A program made the position numbers and the translations under genes. A DNA stretch of 64,000 nt from Malachius bipustulatus (Eukaryota > Arthropoda > Insecta > Coleoptera > Melyridae): the NCBI GenBank assembly GCA_910589415.1, contig OU342630.1, forward strand, positions 92,252,186 through 92,316,185, written 5' to 3'. Under the pieces are notes generated by a model. That model was not told the DNA's origin. It did not search any database and saw only the letters and a list, made by a program, of their open reading frames with translations. Numbering within the stretch: the first letter of the stretch is position 1; the number at the start of each line of letters is the position of its first letter. This document shows, piece after piece, positions 46,232-56,944 of the stretch.

Positions 46232-46371
46232 GATTACGCAGGCGAATTTATGTGTACTACTGCGGTTTGTTCTTTGTTTGTGAATTATTATCATCGCTTA
46301 CAACGCTATTGTACTAATCAATGATTGTTGAATTTAATGGTACAATAAAGAGATTTATTATTATTATTATT
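46232..46371 (+). mobile_element. LINE 3' end (TTA-tailed), copy 2
   Basis: It mirrors 13735-13872 with few differences. It ends in GTACAATAAAGAGATTTA followed by TTA repeats. Upstream similarity to copy 1 (TAATCGCTTGCATATGATGA) begins near 46210. No coding remains. Confidence 0.65.
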
Positions 46372-46378
46372 CACACTA

Positions 46379-46858
46379 TTCTCAGGTCTCCTGGTTAATG
46401 ATCTAAATGGGGTACGGGTTTTCACCAAGCACTCCCATCTACTCTTGACTTAAGAATCTTCTAACTATTCTGGTGGTGTTAAGTATGACAGCCTTCTGCA
46501 TCACAATGAAAGCAGGAGTTCGTATACCCAATATGTCTAAGCTCCTGTGAAGTTCCTTTGGTACAACCCCTGTGGCAGAGATGACAACCGGAACTACAGT
46601 GACTTTATTTAGGTTCCACATCTTTTTTAATTCATCCGCCAATTCAGTGTACTTGCGTTTCTTCTCTGCGATAGTGGTAAGAATATTGTGGGTGTTTGGA
46701 ATGGCAATGTCCGCTATGATGGCTTCCTGCTTCTGCCTATCTCTAACAACAATGTCCGGTTTGTTAAATGGTACACAACGGTCAGTGATAATGGACCTGT
46801 CATAGTAAATGGTGTACCGTTCTGTTTCGACGACAGTTTTTGGCTCATACTTATAGTA
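46379..46858 (-). pseudogene. LINE C-terminal fragment (PVVISATGVVPK type)
   Basis: The minus-strand frame is open from 46858 to 46439: YKYEPKTVVETERYTIYYD, then FNKPDIVVRDRQKQEAII, ADIAIPNTHNILTTIAEK, KKMWNLNKVTVVPVVISATG and VVPKELHRSLD, ending RRFLSQE. This is the C-terminal part found in some insect and animal LINE polyproteins (IDIAVPNTHN / VVPVVIGALG motifs). It is 5'-truncated, with no RT domain. It lies between two TTA-repeat stretches (46355-46371 and 46864-46899), as if inserted in the tail of the upstream LINE end. Confidence 0.7.
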
Positions 46859-46861
46859 TGG

Positions 46862-46863
<2 letters not shown>

Positions 46864-46899
<36 letters not shown>
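46864..46899. repeat. (TTA)n microsatellite
   Basis: About twelve TTA units directly follow the minus-strand LINE fragment. They match the TTA run at 46355-46371 on its other side. Confidence 0.85.
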
Positions 46900-46901
<2 letters not shown>

Positions 46902-48976
46902 ATCTCGAAAATAATTAAATAAAGGGGATGGAGATATAGGGTTTATACGCATTAGAATGGGATGGATAAATTTGATTACGTAATTATTCAGGAAATTATC
47001 GTTTGTGAATACATACCAGGGATAGCACTTATTACTTCGGATGATAAGATAGTCTCAATAGGATCATGTGCGTAACGGGGGTGGTACGCGGTCATCTCCT
47101 ATGGAAACTTTTTATCAGCTGTTCATCAACTTTTCAGGAGGTGTTGGAAGTATCCATGCCATCTGCTGTTTAGATTCATCATTTGATGTTAGTAGATTTC
47201 CTCAAGCGTCGTTCATGGTGCTTATTATTCTGTTTGAATTGCTGCGTTTATTTATGACGTTTAATAAAATTAATCCCCAAAAATAGTTACTTGCCCAAAC
47301 GAGTCAACTTGAAGAGTTTTCAAGTATAACCCTTTGTCCATTGTATTTGAATAATAATGTGAAACTGCCTTTTTAAAGATTTATTATCAAAATCCATCTA
47401 ATATGTAATTCCCTGAAGAAATATTTGCAAATCAATAAGCTTGTTGCAATGTTTACAAATTTACAAACAGGCCATAATTGTTTGTAAAACTCACGGCAAA
47501 ACAAAGAAATATCTTCATGAGAACACCATTAGACGCTTTTTTAAACAGTTTTAGCAACAATTTACGTTGACAGATTTTATCCTTAATAGCACATCGTATA
47601 TATGAGAACGGTGCCGTACCTGCTTGATCAAACCGCCAAGACAGCGTCCCGCAACAGTAATAGGCAATAAGCGGAAGGCGTACTTTGAAGATTCTTCACA
47701 CGCCGATTGTAAGTACAAATTTATTGGAATTTTATTGATGAGTTCTGGCCGAGTGATATTTTCTTCTATTGATCTTTTATTCGGAAACAATGTAAAATAA
47801 ATTTTAATTCCTCATAATTATAAATTTCTCCGTGTGAAAAAGAAAACTTACTTGTCGAATATCAAAGTCCCTTATTAATAATTATTGGTAACGAGTATTT
47901 AGTCAATTATAACAAAAACAAGTAGGTAACTAAAGTGTTAGTTTTGTGTTATAAAAAATTAATCTGAATTTCTTTGTTTACTGGGAAAATAGAATTTAAT
48001 TTACTAATGGTAGCGTGTGTTAAGCCTTACGTGAGATTTATCAGTAACATTATGTATCTCGTATAGAGCTCATTTGCCTGAATTTCCATGTGGAATATCT
48101 TTACTGAGTAAGCAACAGATCGTCATATTTTCCGACTGACGAGAATCAGTAGGTAAGTTGATCTTGGATAATTAAATCTTCTTGCCCGATGCCGCATAAA
48201 AATATACGTAATCTCATTATTTTATATGCAATGTAATAAAAAAGATGGTTTAAAAACTTAATAATAATTATTATTACTCGATAAAAGAAATATTCTCTAT
48301 TTTTATTGGTCTCTTTGGAGACTTACCGGAAACGTATTTGTGAAAATCTCATTTTTAGTGTAACTAAACTTAATTTTTATCTCACACCGGCGACTTTATT
48401 CCTATATTATTCCATTTCATTAGACCCTGGCCTAGGAACTTTTTGGTTTTAGCCTGACTTTTTTACAATGCATCCATTAAGGTTCCAATAATTATTACAT
48501 AAACTGCGGTATTCGACGTGTGAAATTTTTTCAATAAAGTCGAAAAATATCTTTATAATAAATTTAGAATAGCAAAATCCTCATCTTCAAAAAAACTTCA
48601 TAACACAGATCATCTGTGGTTAAACGTTTGTCTTTAAAGTCTTTAAAGTCAACTTATCCCAAGTTGCGATTTCTTGCGATCATAAGTTGTCATAGTCTCA
48701 CAAATTTTAGCAAAAATCTGTCTCTAAGGAAAACAGCAAGGATTTTATACACAAGTACTTTATAATGGCGATATAAGTACACATCTTATCCTGTTAAAAT
48801 ACATTTTCGCTTTCAAAATATTTTACTTTTAAAGTAATTATTTTATCAAAACGATATAAGCAGACATATCCGCAGTCGAAAAATTTTGAATAAAAATTAT
48901 TCACAGCTAAAAGGGTATAAATATGTTTATTCTCTTTTTTTTTTCTTGAACAAAGCAGATTCAACAAAGCAATGAC
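46900..48976. other. Unassigned region
   Basis: Short frames at 47068-47286 (plus) and 47551-47790 (minus) have no recognised features. No TIR or tail was found. Confidence 0.4.
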
Positions 48977-48989
48977 CTGCTTCATCATT

Positions 48990-49539
48990 TTTGACCAGGG
49001 AAACCTTTTGTGGGCCGGAGCCCGTCCTGGGTCTGACCAAAAATCTTCTCAAAGAATCTATAAAAGAATGGACTCGCAAGGGTTTAGAGAACCACTGGGA
49101 AACAGCACCAGGCTGCAGACAGGCCAGGCTGTTTCTGGCTGGTCCGATCGGAAACAGATGGACCAGCATGTCCAGAATGAACCGGAAGGAACTCAGACTA
49201 CTAGTCGGGGTTCTCACCGGTCACAGCAGTCTGAACAGACACCTGCAAGTGATGGGGGTCACTCGGGACCCGGTCTGCCCTAAATGCGGAATGGATGACG
49301 AGGACTCCCACCATTATGTGGGCGTATGCGAGGTATACAGTAACCTCAGGCTCAACATCTTTGGGTCTGAGGAGCTACAAGAGGAAGAAATGAAACTCCT
49401 CTCATACAACAACCTTCTGGTCTTTATTAAAAGGTCGGGGAGGTTCGAGTAGGAGTTTCACCATGGTTCGGGTAAGGCGAAAAGGGCCCTCGGTGGCCTA
49501 GTCGCTTGGGGTGTACCACCCCTACCCACCATACTACTA
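48990..49539 (+). mobile_element. LINE E fragment with 13-bp target duplication
   Basis: It is flanked by CTGCTTCATCATT at 48977-48989 and 49540-49552. The insert is only 550 bp, holding the C-terminal part of ORF2 and a 3' UTR that ends near CCCCTACCCACCATACTACT. It is a strongly 5'-truncated, dead-on-arrival copy. Confidence 0.85.
48991..49452 (+). pseudogene. LINE E ORF2, C-terminal 153 residues
   Basis: The open frame begins at the insertion junction. It reads FCGPEPVLGLTK, WETAPGCRQARLFLAGP, then SRMNRKELRLLVGVLTGHSS and LNRHLQVMGVT. It ends with a Cys/His motif CPKCGMDDEDSHHYVGVCE (C-x2-C, H, C) and FGSEELQ / LLVFIKRSGRFE. This is the typical tail after the RNase H domain in RNase H-bearing LINEs (I/LOA/R1-like). 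The frame has no stop, but it cannot encode an enzyme because RT and endonuclease are gone. The Met at 48991 is a TTG reading, not a real start. Confidence 0.8.
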
Positions 49540-49562
49540 CTGCTTCATCATTGGAGTATCAA

Positions 49563-49700
49563 TACAGGGTGTCTCTTATAACTTGTTCCTGTACTTTATT
49601 AAAGAACCTGAAGGCGGTACGAAATGTTTCCAGTAACTTTTGATTCGGATAATGATACCTCTTATAACCAAGAACTACAAATTAATTAATGTATTTCATA
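49563..49700 (+). repeat. Solo left end of an ACAGGGTG-type element
   Basis: AATACAGGGTGTCTCTTATA begins here, but no mirror end was found downstream within several kilobases, so the element is truncated or its partner end was lost. The right limit is arbitrary. Confidence 0.4.
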
Positions 49701-49899
49701 TGCGTACATACCTAGATACATCAGGGGGAGTGTGTTTAATAGCCTCACCCTGAATGCGGGCTAGAATGCCTACCAGAGCAGGCATCCTTACTGAAAGTCA
49801 ACCGACTTGCTGTCAACAATCTTATAAGCAAAATCATAGGACTTTTGACAAGAAACAGGAGACTGCGGTGGCAGCCACCTCAATATTCCTTGATATATA

Positions 49900-51420
49900 G
49901 AAGAACCGTTTAACAACGCACTACCAGAATCCCTCTATAAGGCAGTTGCCTTAAGAGGGATCTCAGGATCTCACCAGTCATAAGTGGCTGGATCCGCCAT
50001 ATGCTTGCAAACAAAACTATTGAAAATATCAATGGAGGGGGAGGATATCGACTTTATGCCCTCAGAGAGAAGTCCTCTCCACTTTGCTCTAGTCCCTTTT
50101 CGTCGATGACCTTCTAGCCGTTTTCTCACTATGGAGGGTCGACGTCCAACCATATGCCGATTGCTTGGTCATTCTGCTCAAAGGAAGATCTGAAGCGACC
50201 ATTTCTAGGGTCCTTTAGAAAGTACTCTAGGCGACTTATCAGTGGTATACGAGAGTGAAGACATGTCAGCCAAACCTCGCAAAACTGTCATAGTACGATT
50301 TTCCAGAAAGAGAAGGCTGTACGGTTTAACGCCTTCAAATCTTTTGGGATAGAGACCATTCCATTTGCAGAGGTAGTACCTAGGAGTCATCCTGGATAGA
50401 AAGCATATTATTTAGAATTTCAATCTGGAAAAAGTTATACACAGAGCCAAATTCTCCTTGTGGACGTGTAAAAGGTTCTTTGCAAAACGATGGGGAATTG
50501 GACCCAAACAAATATACTGGCTTCAGGTAACGGTCCTCAGACATATGATTGCGTATGGTAGTACCGCTTGTTGCTCAAAAGTCCAGCAGATCATGGCCAA
50601 AGCAAAGCTCTCTAGTCTACAGGGACAAGCTTGTCAGGCCTTCTGTGATGCTATTAACACCACACCGTCGGCAGCTATGAAACTCCTGCTGGACTTACCA
50701 CCTCTCCATATTCAATAACAGATTTTATATAAAATGTAACAAATGGCAAGAAGCTAGCCAAATGCTTCTTATATATAACTTGGAGAGAACCAGGTTACTG
50801 GATGACATGAATGTCACAGTCTACTGGGTATGCCGTCAGATCTAGTGCCTAAGATCATCATGAATCGTTCTACTCATAAGGTCTTGTTCCCGGGCAGAGA
50901 AATGTGGTAGGACAACAGAAATGAACTTCTAGCAGCAGATTTCATATGATTCACTGATGCATTTAAGACATCCACTGGAACTGAAGCCGAGGTGTGTAGA
51001 ACAAGACAGACTTCTCGAGCCTGTGCCTTCACGCAACAACTTTTCAGGTCGAGATCTATGCCATGAAGCTCTGTGCTTAGATGCGGGAAAAGATGTACTT
51101 CCAATGCAGGAGCAAGGAAAGGAACAACAAAGTAATAATAAACTCTAATCTGGACGTTAATTTATCAGGATAAATTAATGGCAATAACTAAAAGCCCTAA
51201 TAAAGGTCTATATGTATACTGGGACTACAAGCTGAACCATCATCTGCATCGGATGGATTTAGCAATCAGCGCTGAATGCCGCCGGTGCTTTGAGGATGAC
51301 AAAACAGCAAAACACATCATATGCGAGTGTCTTGTGCTTTTGACTACAAATCTTCGTCAGAAACTTCTTCACACCGAAGGTCATGGATACATTGGCACGT
51401 ACCAATAGCCAAGAGATCCA
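49900..51420 (+). pseudogene. R1/I-like LINE relic: RT, RNase H and C-terminus
   Basis: Pieces read in order on the plus strand. LSRWIRHMLANKTIEN (about 49970) corresponds to the thumb-proximal RT. A GGGGYRLYALREK segment follows, then KTVIVRFSRKRRL and YLGVILDRKH (about 50285-50405). CKRFFAKRWGIGPKQIYWLQ and PSAAMKLLLDLPPLHIQ (50458-50718) match R1-type post-RT sequence. An RNase H first-strand FTDAFKTSTGTEAEV (about 50955), IYAM-like FRSRSMP, then KLNHHLHRMDLAISAECRRC and HIICECLVL (51227-51345) complete the order. Stops and shifts are many. A typical 3' UTR follows (CACAATAGACCTTTGGTCGC, about 51477). It is non-functional. Confidence 0.75.
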
Positions 51421-51939
51421 GCTTCCTCAAAGAGGCTGACCTGATCAGATTAATGTAGCACAACAAGATGTGAGTCACAATAGACCTTTGGTCGCAGTGG
51501 AGGTGTCACAATGCCCACTCAGGATGAAGTTAAGTCTGACTGAATCTAGCTACTTCTTACAAAAACACGTATTTGTGTCTCCATCAGTGAAGTTGACTGT
51601 TTTGACTCATCCCCTTATCCCACGTATCATGTGATTATGCTCATGACTGAAGTTTCATTAGGTACTTATCATTTTTTCCTTCTCCATAAGTGCATCAGCA
51701 GGTAAACCTCTTCTAGTTCTGAAAATAAAAAATAAATCAATGGGTAGGGGTTAAATATTTGAAATAATTAAAAAATTTAAAATTTCATCGTTTAGAAAGA
51801 AAAATATATTTTTTTTTATTAAAAAGTTTTCAAAAATCTCTACATATAAAAATTTCTATGCTGCCTGTTAATTATGGATACTGGTGTGTTCTTTCACGGT
51901 TTATTTTTATTAGATTTATTCGAATTTGACAGTTTTTGA
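51421..51939. other. LINE 3' UTR then unassigned AT-rich sequence
   Basis: The first 120 bp are the untranslated end of the R1/I-like relic; after that nothing is recognised. Confidence 0.4.
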
Positions 51940-52110
51940 GATCTGAAGTGAATTATGACTTATCTAAGTCTACAAAAAGTAATTTATTTAATTGTAATAA
52001 TAAATATACATAAATATTGTCAAAATGAGAAATCTCGATTTTTCAGTGTTTTCAGCATGCTTCATCAACGATTAGAAATATCCCAAATTTTGTTTCAAAT
52101 TACTAATAGG
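51940..52110 (+). repeat. Single-arm relic of the 60-kb hairpin family
   Basis: GACTTATCTAAGTCTACAAA, TCAAAATGAGAAATCTCGAT, TTTTTCAGTGTTTTCAG and CATCAACGATTAGAAATATC parallel the right arm at 60795-60915. Only one arm is seen. Confidence 0.55.
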
Positions 52111-52879
52111 TAAGTAGGTTCAACATAGTGATTTTTTTTCCTTACGTTTGTAACTTACTTCTCCTGTAGTTTTTGAGATCCCATTAATGGTCCGAGTTGA
52201 GTACCATTAAACTATTGGTGGGCTTCGCTTAAATCATTATAATGAATATTATTTTGCATACTAAATTAATGGTTCCCAATCAAGTGCCGCTTAATAGAAA
52301 TTCTTCTAAATTGTAGTTACTATATTTCATTAAATCTAGATAGTAGAAATATTTAATGAGGTTTTTATCCTTAATAGCCTGGTATAATAACGAATCGCTA
52401 TGGCAGTCTGTAATTTTCAGTCATCATCGTCGACCAATTATCACATTTACCAAACTAAGGAAACAACACCGCAATTATATTCGTATTTTCTTATAGGTTT
52501 CTTAATGTCTTTATTTCAACGAATGCTTCATGAGACGCCGTTATCATTTATCAACTTTAATGAGGTATCTCAGATTCTTTCATGTAAAACTGTAAGAAAA
52601 ATCTGTAACCTGTAACAATAATTATTGTTTACTGTGCAAAACTGTGAACTTGAGTAACTCTTCTCCAGATGCTAAAACTTATTATAATATCTTAAAAATA
52701 ACTTATCAACCTTCCCATTCATCCAAATATTTTCACTTCTCCCCCCTTCAGTTTCACCCCTCATCCCTCCTGCATGTTGAAATTATTTGGATGTTTATAA
52801 ATTTCAATTGCTTCACGATGTAAACGGATGTTGTCGTAATTTGAAAATCACTATAAACCCAGACTCCCGACAATACAAT
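52111..52879. other. Unassigned AT-rich stretch
   Basis: A polypyrimidine tract followed by CAG (about 52730-52751) resembles a splice acceptor, but all three frames after it stop within about 75 nt. No gene is supported. Confidence 0.35.
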
Positions 52880-52972
52880 TACGAAACTCGTTGTCCGACA
52901 CCGGCGGGCCTGCAAGGACGGTACCACGCAGAGCGGGAGTGAGCTACCGCATTACCACGGATTTGGTAAGTA
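52880..52972 (+). other. GC-rich patch with a consensus 5' splice donor
   Basis: A short GC-rich patch (GGCGGGCCTGCAAGGACGG) in AT-rich sequence ends at TTG|GTAAGTAG (GT at about 52968), a strong donor consensus. One frame is open across the patch and back to about 52845 (reading LSDTGGPARTVPRRAGVSYR). It may be a host exon or 5' UTR, or a chance or repeat fragment. No protein family is recognised. Confidence 0.3.
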
Positions 52973-53429
52973 GCTCACAATCCTTTTTTATGGTCTTTCG
53001 ATTTATCCAATTACAGTTTTCCCCTTTACATTATGTTCGTTGTGAACAAAACAAGTTAAGACAAACTCTTTTCTGTCAGGACCTACTACAAACGGATTCC
53101 TTTCCGAACACCCTTTAATAACTTTATAGGTTACTAAGTTAAGAGAAATAGTAAACGGTTTCCTTCGTTTCTCCATAATTAGCTAATTGGCCTTAGTTAT
53201 CAAGCTGACCGCTACGGCATTTTATAAAATCGCTTCCAAGTGCGAATAATTATTGCCAAATTATTAAAACCAACTCCCGGTTTCTTATAGTTTCTCACTT
53301 CATAATTTTGTTTTCTGAAAAGAAATATTCCTTGATTGCATGTTCTACGTGTATTTGTGGTGAATATGCTGAACAATATTTATGCATCTTTAGTCCTATT
53401 AATCACGCACCACATCCATTTGAATACCT

Positions 53430-53600
53430 CCCCCCGCTGCAGGGGCTGTCTTGTTCCCCTTTAGTTTTGTCCTTCGCTCTTGCACCGCCCGTCGGGCCCA
53501 GGGCTCCCTTCTGGACACCCACTGGGAACCGCTAATACGTCGCACGATTGCACTTATTGTCTACACGGCGATAGCCGGAAAACAATGCCGAGACAAAAGG
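53430..53600. other. GC-rich patch, unassigned
   Basis: CCTCCCCCCGCTGCAGGGGC and GCCCGTCGGGCCCAGGGCTC stand out from the AT-rich surroundings. Frames on both strands are short and unrecognised. CCCCCCGCTGCAG|GG could serve as an acceptor, but this is weak. Confidence 0.3.
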
Positions 53601-53975
53601 AAGTTATTAATGAACAGGCATAGTAATTCTACTTTGCTTGATGGGTAGCAGGTAATTAATGGAGAAAGGTTAATGGAAGCGATCTTATTCTGTGTGACAT
53701 AGGACTTAATTCATTAAAATGTTTTGCTTATTAGGTTCTTTTTTATGAAGTTATTCTTGTATTTTGCATATTTCAATAAATATACAGAAACTGAACGAAT
53801 TATACAAGCTAGATAATATTTTTGATCATAGAAATGCATCTATATTTACTCCTAATTATTATAAGGTTGCAGTAGGCATATTATTTTTCAACATCAGTAA
53901 TATAATGATAGATAATATTAAAATATTCATGGAAAGACGACTGATTTGATTTGACATCGACTACCGACCTATATG

Positions 53976-54838
53976 TATACAGGGTAAGTCATTGATATGG
54001 GAAATCTCGATTGCACCTACACCATTAAAGATATCGAAATGAACCAAAAAGTGCTGTAAATGGGAGGGTAAAGTGCAGTTTGTAAACTTATTTTCAGATA
54101 CACAGGAAGGCCCAATATCGCTGTACGCCATACAACTTTGTAATTTTAAATAGGACACCCTCTATATTATTACATCTTCAGATTATTTGAGAAAAGTCAA
54201 AAAGAATAGTTTGTAAAGTTGAAGTTTGTAATGAGCGATTTATGAGTTATAAACAAATGAAAATCGCGATTTTCCATTTTCAAAGCAGCTTATATTGAAA
54301 ACGGCTCGAGATATGGAAAAACGGTTTACATGTTCCTATCTTAACTTTTCAAGCGGTATCCTATTGGATGGATGAAATTTTTATACAGAGTGGTAAAAAA
54401 TTTGATTATTTTCATCACCCGGTATAAAAATTTCAGCTACATGATAGGATACCAAATTAAAAATTAAGATAGGGACATGTAAACCGTTTTTCCATATCTC
54501 AAACCGTTTTCAATATAAGCTGCTTTGAAAATGGAAAATCGCAATTTTCATTTGTTTATAACTCATAAATCGCTCATTTTAAGTACAAACTTCAACTTTA
54601 CAAACCATTCTTTTTGACTTTTCTCAAACAATATGAAAATGTAATAATATAGAGGGTGTCCTATTTAAAATAACAAAGTTGTATGGCGTACAGCGATATT
54701 GGGCCATCCTGTGTATCTGAAAATAATTTTACAAACTGCACTTTACCCTCCCATTTACAGCACTTTTTGGTTCATTTCGATATCTTTAATGGTGTAGGTG
54801 CAATCGAGCTTTCCCATATCAATGACTTACCCTGTATA
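53976..54838. mobile_element. Long hairpin element, ACAGGGTAAGTC termini
   Basis: The left end TATACAGGGTAAGTCATTGA (53976) and its mirror (ending 54838) are the outer ends of arms of about 415 bp. The arms share AAGATATCGAAATGAACC, GGGAGGGTAAAGTGCAGTTT, the TGTACGCCATACAACTTTG block and TTCATTTGTTTATAACTCAT. An internal ACACCC(T)CTATAT pair lies at about 54167 and 54650. The centre (about 54385-54420) repeats AAATTTTTATAC-type sequence. Open frames in it are mirror copies, not genes. Confidence 0.88.
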
Positions 54839-54889
54839 AATCATATTTTTAAGGAAATAAACCATATAAGTATTTATATATCTACGAAT

Positions 54890-55140
54890 TCTGTGCGGGA
54901 GTTAGTTAAGCGTGGTGTAAGTAGTGGTGAAGACCTCTGGCTATACGCAGCACGCGCAGCCCAAGATCGTGGGTTCGGCCTTGGTTTGGTCCGCACGTTC
55001 TTGGGATTAATTTTCGAATGTTATTTATAAAAAATAATAATATCCCATCGCTTGGGGTGGTGGTGGCCAGTGGGACTGGCGAAAAGGAAAAGGACATTGA
55101 AGGTTTAGTCGCTTGGGACGCATACCCCTTTCAGTCGACC
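54890..55140 (+). mobile_element. tRNA-derived SINE with a LINE-like 3' end
   Basis: The head contains an A-box-like GTGGTGTAAGTAGTGGTG (about 54911) and a B-box-like GTGGGTTCGGCC (about 54969), in the spacing of an RNA polymerase III internal promoter. The tail (about 55076-55130) has GGCGAAAAGG, TAGTCGCTTGGG and ATACCCCTTT, paralleling the 3' UTR of LINE E at 49475-49530. No target duplication is obvious, so both limits are approximate. Confidence 0.5.
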
Positions 55141-55261
55141 CTGATCCCGTCGAGTATACACGGTGGTCATTTTTAACTTGCCCAGCAGAAATCACGGAAA
55201 CAGTACGAGATACATGGTCGTTTTTTTTTTAGAGAAAAACTGCACTATTAAACTATACGTA

Positions 55262-56193
55262 TCGTCTGTCCACTGAGTGTTGTCCGTTGTCATGCCACAC
55301 TGATTCTGACCTAAACAATTTCATTTAATTCGATTTGATTCGTACACTTATTTCTAAGTCGAACCAGATGTGGTATCGCAGTTCGTGTCAGTGGCGTGTG
55401 TTGAGGAATAATGAATATCCTACAAATATATTATTTCGACAAGTTATTGACGAAGTAGAGCCTTGCAACTTTTTGATAACAAATATTATATAATGCAAGT
55501 AAATAAGAATGATATTAATAATTATTGTTATCATCATGATAGAAATATCATGTCACCTACCTGCTGGTTGCCGTTTAAAAGAAAGAATAACATCTCCGTT
55601 TTCTTATTATGCAAGTAAAACATTCCAGCAATTTAACCACAAGACCATGTACTAGGGAGTTCAATCGTTTCTGTAATTGAATTGTAATTTTTTGTAGGTA
55701 TTTCGTTGCGAGAATATACCCAGTCAGTTTTTTTTAACCGTATAAAAACAAGGAAATAGATTTTTAAGCATTCGCGCAATTATTAAGTTACTCATAGTTT
55801 ATCACACCGTACAATATCACAGGTAATTCTGCTAATTTCGTATTATAAACGTTTCAAATCACAACACAAACCTCATTAGTATATTTAGCGCTGTCACTGA
55901 CACTACTGACGAGTAGCCGATCAGCTGGACGACAATCTTATCGTAATATCGTATCAATCTAAGCGTATCAAGACGCGAGTCGGTACTTCCGTCTCACTCA
56001 CGCTCATCCTTTTAGAATTGCTGACGATTCAAACGTATTTCTGACAATACGTCCCATTTTAACTCGATTGACTATGCAATGCACGGTGTAAGCTATATCT
56101 TACACCGTGATGCAATGCAATAGAAGGAGTAAGAAACATAACGAGATGATGTATCCTTAGTTATCACAATAGACAACTCTCAGTGTACAGACT
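55262..56193. mobile_element. TIR element, copy 2 (inverted relative of 12314-12900)
   Basis: The left end GTCTGTCCACTGAGTGTTGT and right end ACAACTCTCAGTGTACAGAC (56176-56193) are TIRs. Shared blocks with copy 1 include TGAGGAATAATGAATATCCT, TATTATTTCGACAAGTTATT, CACAGGTAATTCTGC and GATCAGCTGGACGACAATCT. It is longer than copy 1 (about 930 versus 587 bp), with extra internal sequence at about 55495-55700 and 56000-56150. The latter contains a palindrome built on GCACGGTGTAAG (56082-56113). Non-coding. Confidence 0.7.
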
Positions 56194-56254
56194 TTAGGTA
56201 CTTATTATGAATATGAAACCAAATTAAGGTTAACTTAAGTCGTGCTGAAAAATG

Positions 56255-56870
56255 CTTGAAAAATTTGAGAAATCTAGATTCTTTATTTTGATCATAACTT
56301 TTTTATTATTGATAATAAATTAGTTTTTTTGTATACTTAGGTTTACATAATTAAGTCGCAAATGGATAGCTCGTTTGAGATTTCAAAAACTTTTAAAGCC
56401 AACCAGATCGCAGGGTTTTCAAGTAAACTTTGTTATTCTTATGGCCGCGTCATATTTTGTTTTTTCATGCATTATGTTAGGCATAAAAAATAAGGAAACA
56501 AAACATTCATGTATCACATTAAAAAAATATTGTAAAAATTTCATCTTCTTATTTTTGAAAACACATTTTTCTAAACATTTTTTACAAATGCCATCAAAAT
56601 AACATCAAAATTTCTGGAAAAACGAATAAAGTTTTGAATTTTTTTAAGGTCCACAGTTTTCGTTTCCTTGATATTTTGTACCGAATTACATGAAAAAAAT
56701 TGCGACCACAAGAAAAAGAAAAGTTCACCTGGGATCTAGTTGACTATGGAATTTTTTTTAAATGTCGAATGGATATAAATCTACAAAACATATCTAAGTA
56801 ATCATTTTATTTTCAATAACAAAAAAGATTTGACTAAAATAAAAAGTCCTGATTTTACAGTTGGTCAGCA
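56255..56870. repeat. Foldback copy of the 60-kb hairpin family
   Basis: GAAATCTAGATTCTTTATTT, CATAATTAAGTCGCAAATGG (about 56350) and TATGGCCGCGTCATATTTTG on the left are faced by TTTTCGTTTCCTTGATATTT, ATGTCGAATGGATATAAATC and TTTCAATAACAAAAAAGATT (about 56660-56835) on the right. Both arms belong to the same family as 60213-61043. Terminal ACAGGGTG ends were not found. Confidence 0.55.
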
Positions 56871-56944
56871 AATTTGAAATTAGCATTAAGTATGCTAAAT
56901 TTGCCTTAAATAAAATTTTAATTTACAGCAATTTAATTTATCAA

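Noticed and set aside
54911..54980. Functional tRNA gene
   Set aside because: The A- and B-box-like strings are there but the cloverleaf does not close and a LINE-like tail follows, so a SINE is more likely.
54683..55030. 115-codon frame as a gene
   Set aside because: The first half is the mirrored arm of the 53976-54838 hairpin and the second half is the SINE head; no protein family.
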